Positions 27,401 through 37,100 of a DNA stretch of 64,000 nucleotides are shown here, piece by piece. The notes beneath the pieces were generated by a model. That model searched no databases. It was not told the DNA's origin and was given only the letters and a program-made list of their open reading frames with translations. This DNA comes from Lutjanus erythropterus (Eukaryota; Chordata; Actinopteri; Lutjaniformes; Lutjanidae). The stretch lies in NCBI GenBank assembly GCA_020091685.1, contig CM034606.1, forward strand, positions 14,989,695 to 15,053,694. Reading direction: 5' to 3'. The first letter of the stretch is position 1, and the number at the start of each line of letters is the position of its first letter. A program made the position numbers and the translations under genes.

Positions 27401-28645
27401 GACGTTTGGAATGCTCTTAGTTTGGAGAAGCTTAGAGGAGTGGTAGCATGGAAGCTAAGCAATGAACTGCTGTGGTCAGCAGCAAAACTGGTTTTCGTCA
27501 CCTAAAAGTTCAAATGTATGCTATATTTAGAACATGGTCTCTTCAGCCTTTTCCAGTGGGAAATCACAACCAAAGCAATCAAAGCTCTTTGGCAAAAACA
27601 ATAATTTTTTCTTGCTTGTTTCTAATCTACCTGGATTGGTTTGTTTGTTTGTGTTACTGCTTGACTTAAGTGTTTTAAAAAGTTTGTTTGGATTCAAGTC
27701 GAAGTCATAATACTAATTTTGGTTGGTACTGAAAACTAGACTAAACTGCATTTACATTTGTTTGAATGTTGATTTATGTAGGTTGTCACCATTTCAAAGA
27801 AATTTCTTCTCCAAGGAGTTTTTAACTGGTTATGAAAATCTCAATTTAATATTGTTGCCTCTCAATCATCTACATAAACAAACGAGACCATCCGTGAGAG
27901 GATCTTGATAATCTATGTAGTTATTCCAGGTAGGAGCTGGTCAGATTCTCCTTGAGTCTGTGTTTACATTTTCCCAGGCAAAGTTACAGTTAATAGTACA
28001 TTAGCTAGTTAAAAAGAAGTTGAAGGATATTTTTAATTCAATAATTCTATTTTTGACGCTATTACGATGGAAACATTACCACTTTTGTCTACAGGAGTCT
28101 TCAAAGTCAACAAAATGTTATATTAAAAGAGGGCATCCACATGCAGGCTGCCAGCTTGTTTATTTAGAGAATTTGCGACGGGAGCAGCAGTAGATTCCTC
28201 TTCAGGTTGTTGTGCTGCTCCGACACATTAAGAAAGCCATTTACATTGAAGTGCTCTTAAATATAAATTTTGACCCCACATAGCCAACAAGTAAAATAAA
28301 GTATGGTGAATGTTTTGGAATATTCCTGTTGCTCACAGCCGGACATGAAGCGAGCAGGAAGATCTCCTGTCAGTTTACTTGTTTATTTTCTTTTTATGTG
28401 CTGTCATAGGTGTGACAGTCGGCGTGGAAATGAAAGAAGATCTTTCTTAAGCCATGAGTGGAGAATGGCTTTGATGTGTTGAGGTGAATCGCTCTTTAAG
28501 CTCTCTTTTTTTTTTTTTTAACCTACAGGGAGGTATCGCCTTTGTGGCCATCAAGGGGGCGTTTAAGGTGTACTTCAAACAGCAGCAGTACCTGAGGCAA
28601 GCCCACCGCAAGATCCTCAACTTCCCCGAGCAGGAGGAGGCCTGA
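3372..28645 (+). CDS. marchf5: MARCHF5 (MARCH5), mitochondrial RING-CH E3 ubiquitin ligase, complete, 6 coding exons
   Basis: Membrane-associated E3 ligase of the mitochondrial outer membrane. The family is known for ubiquitinating fission and fusion factors such as DRP1, FIS1 and mitofusins. Joined exons are 3372-3415, 15421-15623, 25508-25638, 25969-26152, 26462-26628 and 28529-28645: 846 nt, 281 aa plus stop, close to the 278 aa of the human protein. The N-terminus carries the C4HC3 RING-CH domain with all eight ligands visible: C17, C20, C36, C38, H46, C49, C68 and C71. Four hydrophobic segments follow, at about residues 97-118, 139-159, 209-229 and 238-255, as expected for the four-pass family. 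Every junction is GT-AG and the phases agree. Introns 1 and 2 are long (12.0 and 9.9 kb). The gene is divergent from CPEB3 and convergent with IDE. Confidence 0.96.
7405..7748. mobile_element. MITE-like repeat, family A copy 1
   Basis: Degenerate terminal inverted repeats: AAGGTCTAGTGTGAAAGATT at the left, and at the right the reverse complement of TTTAAAGGACCGGTGTTTAG. The same termini occur in the copy at 30242-30660. Internal words (AACGAGCTGTTTATATCTAC, CTCTAGACAGGGCCTTTC) match a repeat I remember as widespread in percomorph fish. It has no coding capacity, so it is non-autonomous. Confidence 0.6.
10007..10418. mobile_element. MITE-like repeat, family B copy 1 (GGGCTGCACA ends)
   Basis: The left end AGGGCTGCACAGTTAATTGA and the reverse complement of the right end (TAAGGCTGTGCAATATGG) form degenerate inverted repeats. 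Internal words such as CAAAACAGCATTATA and AAGAAAACATGTTT recur at 24735-25020 and 47391-47725. No protein is encoded. Confidence 0.55.
13009..13459. mobile_element. hAT-like MITE with recognisable target duplication
   Basis: Ends TAGGGGTGTCAC and GTGACACCCCTA are perfect 12-bp inverted repeats. They are flanked by near-identical 8-bp sequences, ATTCCACT at 13001-13008 and CTTCCACT at 13460-13467. An 8-bp duplication and a TAGGGGTG-type end are typical of non-autonomous hAT elements in fish. The 451-bp interior has no transposase. Confidence 0.75.
15421..15623 (+). CDS. marchf5: MARCHF5 exon 2, RING-CH domain
   Basis: Preceded by a T-rich tract and TAG acceptor, followed by GTGAGT. It encodes SCWVCFATDEDD through LIVFPKLG and holds the whole RING-CH zinc-binding pattern CxxC, CxC, HxxC and CxxC. 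Confidence 0.96.
18163..18270. mobile_element. Fragment of family C repeat
   Basis: Words GATTGTTTTGGTGTGAGTTG and CTCTTACTTGTAGTGCTACT match the element at 31621-32326. Both ends are lost or too degraded to see. Confidence 0.5.
21505..21740. promoter_or_regulatory. Candidate conserved noncoding element in MARCHF5 intron 2
   Basis: A non-repetitive, compositionally distinct stretch inside an otherwise AT-rich intron. It has two TTAATTAT homeodomain-type sites (about 21511-21527), CGGCCATTAAGGG, CpG-containing words such as CCGGCCGCGATGGCG, and CATATTAATGCGC. It has no sustained reading frame. This pattern of dense TF-like words with retained CpGs is typical of vertebrate developmental enhancers. 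The call is by pattern only; conservation was not tested. Confidence 0.35.
22963..23200 (+). mobile_element. hAT-type MITE fragment (AGAGCTGCAA end)
   Basis: It begins CTAGAGCTGCAAAGATTAGT and continues with AACTATTTTGAAAACAGATT and TTTGCTGGTTCCACC. This order of words I recall from an abundant teleost repeat whose complete copies start AGGGCTGCAAC. The right end is not identified. Confidence 0.5.
24735..25020 (+). mobile_element. Family B repeat copy 2 (degraded)
   Basis: Words TCACAATATCCAAATTGCAA, CATAAGGGAACATGTTTG and CACATCATTATTTTA align in order with the copies at 10007-10418 and 47391-47725. The terminal repeats are eroded. Confidence 0.5.
25225..25415 (-). mobile_element. AGAGCTGCAA-type repeat fragment, opposite orientation
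   Basis: The segment ends in GATTTATCATTTCAGTTG followed by TTGCAGCTCTA, the inverted terminus of the repeat type at 22963. It also carries AAAACTATTTTGATAACTGA. It lies about 100 bp upstream of MARCHF5 exon 3. Confidence 0.45.
25508..25638 (+). CDS. marchf5: MARCHF5 exon 3, first membrane segment
   Basis: Acceptor CCAG before 25508 and donor GTATGA after 25638. It encodes PVVYVLDLADRL and the hydrophobic stretch around GIMVGSIYWTAV, ending in frame at TVMQ. Confidence 0.95.
25969..26152 (+). CDS. marchf5: MARCHF5 exon 4, second membrane segment
   Basis: Acceptor CTCCAG and donor GTCAGG. It encodes VVGHKEGLDVM, the hydrophobic LFLLIGLPTIPVMLIL and a basic, aromatic stretch ending NSIFPG. 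The phase agrees with both neighbours. Confidence 0.95.
26462..26628 (+). CDS. marchf5: MARCHF5 exon 5, third membrane segment
   Basis: Acceptor CTGCAG and donor GTAAGT. It encodes IGCPVPRIP through NLQRTIL and includes the hydrophobic LCGALVFPTIATIVG. It ends on a codon boundary. Confidence 0.95.
26629..28528 (+). other. MARCHF5 intron 5 (1.9 kb)
   Basis: GTAAGT donor and CTACAG acceptor with a long T tract. It contains a partial dispersed repeat at 27328-27490. Nothing else is recognised. Confidence 0.85.
27328..27490 (+). mobile_element. Partial dispersed teleost repeat
   Basis: AAAGGTATAGTACAGATTAT, CAGTGTATTACCTACAGTAG and GAAGCTAAGCAATGAACTGC occur in the order I remember from a common fish miniature transposon. 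Only the left part is seen and there is no coding potential. Confidence 0.45.
28529..28645 (+). CDS. marchf5: MARCHF5 exon 6, C-terminus and stop
   Basis: A 13-T polypyrimidine tract and CTACAG acceptor precede it. It encodes GGIAFVAIKGAF to the acidic end FPEQEEA, with TGA at 28643-28645. Confidence 0.95.
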   Translation, partial: GGIAFVAIKGAFKVYFKQQQYLRQAHRKILNFPEQEEA

Positions 28646-29271
28646 GGAGGCGCCGCCACAGTCCGGATGGAGGACGGCCGGACGAACCGAACCACACACA
28701 AACCTCTACGGGATGGGTGAGGGGGAGGGAGGATACAAACCGTCAGACTCTGAGCAGGAAGTGCTGGTGAAACGGACTTTGGATCAGTGTCACCCCTCAA
28801 ATGACCTCACCCCTCTCACCCCTCCTGGAGTGATTCACCGCACCGTCGCTGACATTCATGCAAGGATCCCTCACCGCCGCCGCCACTACACGTTGTTTTT
28901 AATGTTTTCGACGCTTTTGTAAGGTGAAGACGGATAAGACGTGCGGACTCAGACTGGAGCGTGTTTGCAGTTAGACACACACATAAACACACACCACATC
29001 TTTCCCAAGAACTTGTGCTGTGTGACTGTAGGGTGGATGTGCTTCTACAATCACATAACTAACACTTATTGTAAACTTACTGTATTTTAAAGTTAAAAAA
29101 ATGCAGGGCATGTGTAATTAGAAAGTTTTATAATAATAATAATAATGATAATAAATAATTGTTTTATATTGTTTATTTTGCAGATTTGAGAAGCCCCCTT
29201 TGCCAATGTTGAGGAGGGGGTTTATATTGAATGAACAATGTTCAGTGTGTGGAATGTATTAATGATAAAAC

Positions 29272-29277
29272 AATAAA
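29272..29277 (+). terminator. Proximal MARCHF5 poly(A) signal
   Basis: Canonical AATAAA about 630 nt after the stop, followed by a TGTGTTT-type downstream sequence. Confidence 0.55.
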
Positions 29278-30241
29278 ATGTGTTTAACAGTTGTAAATCA
29301 TGATGCGGTACATCACCCACAACCAGTACGATCTAAAACACACTGACCACAAGTAGGAAGTTCGTGTAGTCGTGTTTTAAAGCCCCACATTATTCGAGGG
29401 GTGTTCGATTCCTTCATTCACATGCCTTGGCAGTGTTCATGTCGATTGTCTGTAGCTATTATCTCCATTTTACCGACCACTTTTACGTGATGTGTTTCAA
29501 AGCTTCATCAGCCATCGCAGCCCGCCCTCTCAAGGTTTGGACGAGCCCCTGTTGCCGTGACACCGTCTCCACCAGATGGGCGGATGGGTAATATGGATGC
29601 TTTTAGTCCCGTCAGAGCTTTTTGCAGTGATGAAGCAGTATGAAAGCTTCTTGTCACGTGACGCTCAACGCAGCACTTTTCACCTGGAGATGTGAAACGC
29701 ACGTCAGATTGGACTTTGGCTGTCGTTTTATTTAACGTACGATTTCCTCTCCCGACATGTGATGATCAGACTGGTGTGTTACCTGAGTGTGAAATGTAGC
29801 TCAGGTCAGGTTGTGCTTCTGTGGTCATGACCACACAACCATTAGTGAGACTCTGGTAAATGAAAATGAGTCACTGAAGCAGCTGACATTTTGGCAGGAC
29901 TCCTGGGAGAATTAAATGGTCAGTTCAACCCAGTTATGAAAGCCATGTTTTCCCTCATTTATGGCTAGTGGTATCTAGCTGTGCAGATTTTTTTGTTTAG
30001 TTTTATTTTCCCAATTTATTTTAAAATTTCTTGTAATTTGGGACCATTTCTTTGGTTAAAAAAAAACTTTCACAGCAAAGTCTTTGGAACATTGCTGTTT
30101 TTTAATACTGTTATTACAACAGAAGAGTTTCAACTTTGCAGAAAGTAATCTATCTGCATGACAGGTATGAGTGAAAATAGGGCTTTCTGTCATCTCATTG
30201 AACTGACTATCATACACACATTAGAATAAATAGTTATTTTC

Positions 30242-30660
30242 AAAGGCCCAGTTTGTAAGATTTAGGGGCATTTATTGGCAGAATACAGCAGAAATTAAAT
30301 ATAATAATCATAATTGTTAGTGTATAATCACCTGAAAATAAGAATTTGTTGAGTTTCCCATAAAATACACAGATGCCACATTGGCCTTGCTGGACAGAGC
30401 AAGATTGACCTGTGAACAAATACACGTGAATGAGGGAGCTGCAGTTTTTTGTTTTTTTTTTTCCCTTATCTTACTCCGTATAGATCATGAACCTTTGAAT
30501 ATAATATAACTCATTGAAATCAGTTGTGATGTATGTTTTACCCAGAAACAACGCAGCTCCCTCATTGGACAATGCAGCATCTATGTGTTTCTATGGATGT
30601 GGAGACTGTTTGCAAGCTCACTGCTAGATGCCACTAAATCCTACACGCTGGTCCTTTAAA
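30242..30660. mobile_element. MITE-like repeat, family A copy 2
   Basis: Inverted ends: AAAGGCCCAGTTTGTAAGAT at the left, and at the right the complement of TTTAAAGGACCAGCGTGTAG. Both ends then continue with a GATTTAG-GGCAT-like word. This is the same family as 7405-7748. The 419-bp interior has no protein coding. Confidence 0.7.
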
Positions 30661-30992
30661 TTATTGGGAGTATGAGGTTATTATCAAATTCAGTTTTTCC
30701 ATTTGGCACTTATCACAGTCGAGCCCTGAGTTGCTGTGTTCTGCCTGTCAGAGGAGCTCAGATACATGAACATATGATTTCCTGTGACAAGGCATGATGT
30801 ATAGCCGACCACTTGGAATATTTAACCTGCACATATAAACTGTGCCTGCTTTACAGACGTCCCCCTGCAGACCACAGCCTCCCCTGCACATCCACTGTAA
30901 AGTCTCCACTCTGCCAAAAGAGACGCTGAAGTCTGAACTGTGTTGTACAGACGTTGTGTCTGAGTTTAGAGCTCTATGGTATCAGTTCTGTG

Positions 30993-30998
30993 AATAAA
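30993..30998 (+). terminator. Candidate distal MARCHF5 poly(A) signal
   Basis: AATAAA followed by TGTATTTTTCC and GTGCACGTGTTC, a plausible cleavage context. Only 91 bp separate it from a minus-strand AATAAA at 31095-31090. Confidence 0.4.
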
Positions 30999-31620
30999 TG
31001 TATTTTTCCAATGTTGAAGTGCACGTGTTCAGATTCAAGGGGGGGGTTAAGGGAATGATGCATTGAAGACACACAGTTCCATTCAGTAGTTTATTAATTA
31101 GAAACACACACAGGAGACAATAAAAAGAAACAAACTCAAAATGTCAGCACTCTTGTATCATGGGCCCATAAACCCAACCGGTCAATTATCACAGTCTCTT
31201 GTGTTGCTAAAGACATCCAGAAATAATAATTAAAAAAAAGCGCTTCAGATTTTCTAAATGTAAACCAATCACTACTTCACAAGGTAAACAGTGCATGGCC
31301 CACCCAAGCCTGATATGTAATGTTACTAGTTTCTTCTGAACACTGCATGAAAACGGCTTCGTCGCCGCCCCCCCAGGTGCTGTCAAGCTACTGCCTGCGG
31401 GAGTGGAAGTCTACCTACTGCTGCTGGTCGTCTTTGGGTTTGAACCACAATAAGGGAATATTGCCTTATAACAAAGTAGCAGTTCATAGTGAAGGGGGGG
31501 CCTTGTTAAAAAATGAAAAAAATTGAAATGGTTTTGATCTCATTGAGTCGACATAGTAAAATGCTGGAAAACATTGAAGAAGCTTTTGATACAGCACAAT
31601 CATAGGTACTCACTTACACC

Positions 31621-32326
31621 TTAAAAGGGACAGTTCACCCCAAAATTAAAAATACTTATTTATCCGTTTAGATTGTTTTGGTGTGGGCTGCAGAGTTTTT
31701 GAGATATCAGCCACAAAGATTTCAGCCTTCTCTTAAATATAATGGAAGCACATGAGAGTTGGGTATCATTTAAAAAAACTATGATATCAAATCCAGTGCT
31801 GCTGCTTGGCTCGTGGTGCTCAAAGCGCCCAAAAAAAATACATTTGAAAAACTCAAAAGCAATGTCTCTGTAAAAAAGTTTCATGTAGGAACTACTTTCT
31901 ACTTGGCAGAAAGAAAACAGTTCCTAGAGCTACACAATTAATCAAAATATTATCAAAATCACAATGTAGCCAAGAGTAATATCCAAGATTTGTGACAAAA
32001 CACCATTTTGTACGTGTACATAAAGTTAAGGATTTTTTTTTTTACCATATCAAGCAGCTCTGCTCGTTTCTCCAGGAAACTGCTCACAACATCGTGCATT
32101 ATCTTGAGTAACCAGATCATGATTTCTGGAAAGAGACATGTTGCTGTTGATTTTGTATTTGTAGCAGCAGAGAATCATCTAGTTCCATCATATTGGAGAG
32201 AAGGCAGATATCTCTACATCTCCACAACTCAACAACTCACACCAAAATAATCAAAATAAATAAACTGCACTACATGTAAGAGGTAAAAGTATGTATTTTT
32301 GATTTTAGGGCAAACTGTCCCTTTAA
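31621..32326. mobile_element. Family C repeat, two inverted copies facing outward (TTAA-flanked)
   Basis: The left end TTAAAAGGGACAGTTCACCC and the right end (complement TTTAAAGGGACAGTTTGCCC) are inverted. Each reads inward through matching words (AAAAATAC, GTTTTGGTGTG, GATATC, CTGCCTTCTCT-like). The two halves are thus homologous inverted arms of about 250-300 bp. The centre (31925-31995) carries a family B fragment. TTAA at both borders suggests piggyBac-like TTAA targeting; that is inference. It lies within the putative IDE 3' UTR. Confidence 0.6.
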
Positions 32327-33865
32327 ATCATTCTTTAAAACTAGGCAACATCATATACATAAGCGATGAACTAGGCCTGAGAGCAGGTGTGGTAGGGAAG
32401 GGGGGAAAATAAATTATACTTCAGATTTTTGGCTGTTTGAACAGAGTGGCTGGCAGCTCCACCACCAGCGGTTAGCACCTGAGCAGGTCATGCTTGCACG
32501 GCTCTGACATCACTATCCTCGCACCGCCACACGGTTCTCTCCGCGGTTTAGGCTGGAGCTCGGGATCAGTGTGGATCCAGCTGCTGGAGCTTATGAGCAG
32601 AGCAGAGCCACATCACACTGTTCCCCGTCCACATGATTAAGTTTATTGCTTAGTGAGAGAAGTGCATATATTCAGAAAAATAAATCCAGACCGGAGTTTT
32701 TCTTCAACCCCCTTTAGACATCAACACACGAAATGTTTCTTTTTCAGAGAAAAAAAAAAAGGGCTAGCTGCTTTTTTGACATCTATGCTGTAAGAGCCAG
32801 TGCACAGTCCAGCAATTTAGAGGGGTTAGATCCTCCGGGATTCTGCCCCCGAAACAGACCAGGAGCAGCTCAGTGCAGCCAGATACAGAGTACCTGATGC
32901 CCTCCTGGAAAGGCACAAGCTGCAGAAAGTTTCTGCAAGTCTCAGACACAGAGTGTCAGAAAATGTCTCCCCAGAGCCGACAAAATGTAAAAGAAGAGGA
33001 AAAAAAACAAAAACTTTTTGTCTCTACAGCCTCTCAGTTTTACAAAAACAATGTGGAGAAAATCAATAATCACATTTAGTGAAGTAAACAAAGTACTAAT
33101 GTAGATGACAGACTGATAAAAGTGTTTTTATTTTTAATCAATCACTAGTAAAATTTAATGTAAAAAAAACAGCATGGAGGTACCCCTGAGATGTCTGAAT
33201 TACATACTACTGTAAAATGCAATTAAATTAAAACAACAATTTTCATGGGCACGGTTCTTTGTGATTAGCGATTTCAAACAGCTCCTCAAAGGGTCCCAAC
33301 ATTTTACCAGTTTACAAGCAAAAACATTTCAAAACCTGTGAGGATTAAAACCATAAAATATGAAGGCAGATATTCTTCAGAAATGCATAAATTTGAATAA
33401 AATATTCCATTTGACCAAGTGCGTCTTTTGTGATAACATTTTCAGGAGCGTCGTGGTGCCTCCGAGAGTTACATACCAGTCCAAACAAGTAAAAGAAAGA
33501 AGAAAACCTTCATGGAGCTACCCCTACAGCCCCCAGTTCATCACAATAAACCAGCTATCCATGTCCAAAGCAGCATGTCTGAATTATTCAAATAAAACGC
33601 CTCCTACTGTGAAGCTTCTGCGGTACACTTGAACTCATTTTAAAGGGATCTGGCCCTCTTCTTTTTTTAACGTTGTTTCTATCTCCTCTACGACGGCCTA
33701 CACAGTATTGTGATGCGTGAGTGCTGCGTCTCCTTTTCGAGGTGTTTAACATGAGGTGAATCTGGTGGGACCTCTATCGTCATCACAGCTATGTCGACAA
33801 CCACGGCTAACTTTGTGAGTCAAATACACGCATTTGTTTCCAAGCATCTCTTCTAGTGGCTCCAG

Positions 33866-33927
33866 CCTGCCACACGTGCACGCACACACACACATTCACA
33901 TGCACCCGCACAAACACACACACGCAC
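33866..33927. repeat. CA-rich imperfect microsatellite
   Basis: Interrupted (CA)n with CG and TT interruptions, just past the IDE stop in the 3' UTR. Lengths of such tracts usually vary between individuals. Confidence 0.7.
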
Positions 33928-34073
33928 TAATGCAGGCTCAGTCAGATGACGGTCTTCCTGACGGGGGTGGGGGTGTTGGTGGTGTAGGTGGGGAAACAGA
34001 GCGGGGTCCCTGGCGGTCGTCCTCCCCGGCCCCCCCCCCATACTGCTGCTGCGTGTCAATCTGCCGCCCTCGC

Positions 34074-34169
34074 TTACAGTTTGGCAGCCATGAAGTTGAT
34101 GTGAGGCTTGACCAGGGGGAAGAGAGGCAGGCTCCTCTTGAACTCCGTCATGTCCTGAACCAACGTGGG
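34074..34169 (-). CDS. ide: IDE exon 25, C-terminus
   Basis: Acceptor CCGCAG, then [12 protein letters not shown] through [11 protein letters not shown] and TAA at 34076-34074. The C-terminal AKL resembles the human peroxisomal-type signal. Confidence 0.95.
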   Translation of the reverse strand, partial: PTLVQDMTEFKRSLPLFPLVKPHINFMAAKL

Positions 34170-37100
34170 CTGCGGAAAAGAAGAGGCGGCAGGTCAGAGC
34201 GGCGTTCACACTGATGTCTGACGTGTTCGCACTACCCTGCGTTTTCAAAACCAATCAGGACAAAGTTCTCCCTTTAACTGCATTTGGTGCCGACAGAAAA
34301 AAAGAACTACATGAACAGTGTTTCCATGGTAACTAGTTAAAGTAACCTGCACTAGTTCTTGAACTTGAGCGCCTACAATGCGGTCAGTGTGCTTGTATCA
34401 GCAGCAGCTGCAGCACAATGTCCTTCCTCGTGGTTTACTTCTGCTTTCACTCAGTCTGAACCACTTCTGCTCAAAGGCTGAAACTAGGGATGGACAATAT
34501 GGATTTTTTTGGCCAATACTTTTTCCATACCTGACCAGTTAAAAAGAAAAAAAAAGATAAGACTAACAAATCCTACAGAAGAACCAAAACCAACAATGGT
34601 GTTAGACCTAGGGTTGAAAATTTTGTGCATTTCCTTATTTTAAAAATCAGTTAATCAGCAATAACTAATAAGATACAGATTTTCAGTTTAATTCTTATTT
34701 AAAGAATTCTATCTGCACATTAGTCGTGCAACAATTAATGAGGCACAAACGATTCAAACAAGCAGAATTATAAAACAAAAAGGCTCTCACTTGAAATGGC
34801 TGCTCTTGTCCTTATTCATTAAAATGGCCCCGCCAACAAAACAATGTCAAATAGGTCAGAGTTACTGCCATTTCTAGACTAGCAAACCAAACTGTGAGAA
34901 AACCCGTGAGCTAGTTAGACTCTCGGTTTCTCAGTACTGTCCAGTTTCCCTTCCCTGTTTGTGGTACTCAGCCCCAAAGACATAAATCTTTAACAACACA
35001 TCATTAATATTTAGTTTTATTTAAAAAAAAATGTTCAATGATCCCCTAAATCAGCTGGGCACTAGTTTTTAACAAATGTTACACAAACAGGAAGAATTAG
35101 TGTATCTGTTGGGGAACTACAGTTTGTGTGGTCCAGTGTCAAAGTGTAACTCAATGATCTGTTTTAATAGATTTTAGACAACAATAGAGATCTACGGCAC
35201 AGAGGATTAACAGCTGGGCAACACTGCCAGCTGTTGGTTTTTATTTCGTTGCCCGTATCAAGCCACACTTCAGCTACAGATCTAGGGCCAGTTGCACCAA
35301 CAGGATGTACGCCTGGTCTTAACTTGGCATTCTCCAACCCAATAGTTATGTTAGTTGCACCATCCAGGCTTAAGCCACCTTCATGCCAAGACTGGCTACT
35401 TAAGTAACTTAAGTAGCTTGGAAAGTGGTCAGGTTCATAAACATGGAAGCATAAATGCAGAACATGATCATTACCTGTGGCAGGGAGGGAGCAGGGGCCA
35501 GGTTGACATCGTTCTGAGCGGGGAACTCTCCCACTATTGGACCTGGTAAATACACACAACGGCGAACAGGTGAGCCTGACACTGAGTGAACCGCCTGACT
35601 GCCTGAATGAAGCTCAAGAAACAAACACATGAATATTGATACTCACAGGAGTCCATCTCTCTGGACAGGACGTGCACGGACACCTTGTGTCTCTTCGGGG
35701 CATCGACTGTCAGCCGATCCTGCAGGGACACACACAGACAGGTGGGTGGGTGATGCATGGAGGATGGCAGGGAACATTTTTATAGACTGCAGCATTGCCA
35801 AAAATCTGGAGTTTCATTCATTATTTAAATTCCCACATACAGTTTTGGGATGAAAAAAAAAATCTGTAATTTCATCAGGAAGAGTTCCTGAAAGCAACTG
35901 GAATGACTCATGATTGTGTGTTGGCCTGAACGACCGTCTGTGTTTCACAGAGAGTCTGGGATGAGATGTGACAGCCCTGTGGAGATTTAGCTCCACAGTC
36001 GGGCCTCATCACTGTCTCTGGGTGGAGGATTATATTAGACTGAAGATTTGGCTCGTCTGCAGTCAGACAGCATCAATCCTGGCGACCAAAAATGAAAAAA
36101 AAAAAAGTGAGAAAGAAAAAGAAAATGCTTCTGCGATTGTAACTGATATGACATTAGAAATGCATTAGGTTTATTCTGCATGGGGCCTGTAATGGTTTCT
36201 GCTGGGCTGAGATAATGCCAATTCTTTCAGCGGCTATGTGTCTTTGGCCCTTTATCCCCCTTGAAACAGGCTGGCTGGCTGTCATTATGGCAGCTGATAT
36301 GCTGTGAGCGTCCTGTGTCAGTGTCACCTCCACAGCTATGAATAGAAGCGAGAGGAGATGAAAGCTGGGAGGGCAGACCGAATCCAGTGAAACCATGTGT
36401 GTCTGGACACACACACATTAGATGTAATAGATTTTTTGTTGCCTGAACACATTGTAACTTTGTAAATAGCTGGGGTTCTTAACCAAGCTCCCCATTATCT
36501 AATGTGTGTCTCAATTAATGCTTGAACATCTAGTACTGTAAAAACAGAAAAAATAATGTCATCATTACTCATGCATGGAGAGGTACCATCAGATGAAGAC
36601 AGCCTCAGTAGACCAAAGTAACTGAAGCCTAAAGCCTTGAGTTTGGCTTTATGACAGGTTCCATCTTGTTTTTCTTTGAGCAAGAATTGACCATATTCAC
36701 ATGAGAGCGTGGACCTGGGAAGGATACGCATTACCATGGCTCTATCCTGATTGGACCTGAATGAGAACCTGAGAACACACTTGTGGTAGCAACTTGTCAA
36801 TCACAATGTAGCCACAGCCTAAAGCATACCCTGCTATACTGTCTATTTTACTGTGAATGGGACCATAATTAACAACATGAACGTAATGCTGTACTGAAGA
36901 AGACCTGAAACAGACGACTGCTTGACTTTAAGAATCTCAGAAGACTGAGGGCTCTCTGACTGCCAGTCAGTCGGCATTACAATAGCAAAATCAAACAGAA
37001 GTATTTCAATGAGGAATTATTAACAAGGGTGTAGTATTTATAATATATATTAGCTGGTGCACTTATATAAAAAAAAAAAAATCATGTAACACCATGTACT

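Larger units (their letters stand above)
28646..31015 (+). other. MARCHF5 3' UTR, with two candidate poly(A) sites
   Basis: After the TGA stop a proximal AATAAA lies at 29272-29277, giving a 3' UTR of about 0.65 kb. A second AATAAA at 30993-30998 is followed by a T/GT-rich stretch and could end a 2.4-kb form. The longer form would include the miniature transposon at 30242-30660. Site use is inferred, not shown. Confidence 0.5.
31085..34073 (-). other. ide: IDE 3' UTR region
   Basis: Sequence downstream of the IDE stop on the minus strand. Minus-strand AATAAA signals are seen at about 33131-33126, 32645-32640 and 31095-31090; the last would make a 3.0-kb UTR ending close to the MARCHF5 distal signal. 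A locally GC-rich, non-repetitive patch lies at about 32440-32640. An inverted transposon pair occupies 31621-32326. Which signal is used cannot be told from the sequence. Confidence 0.45.

Noticed and set aside
33834..34254. Overlapping frames of 126 and 133 codons on both strands around the IDE stop
   Set aside because: They run through the CA-rich repeat and the antisense of IDE exon 25; only the exon 25 frame matches a known protein.
35164..35559. 131-codon minus-strand frame overlapping IDE exon 24
   Set aside because: It is a different frame from the exon 24 coding frame and extends into intron 24; chance.
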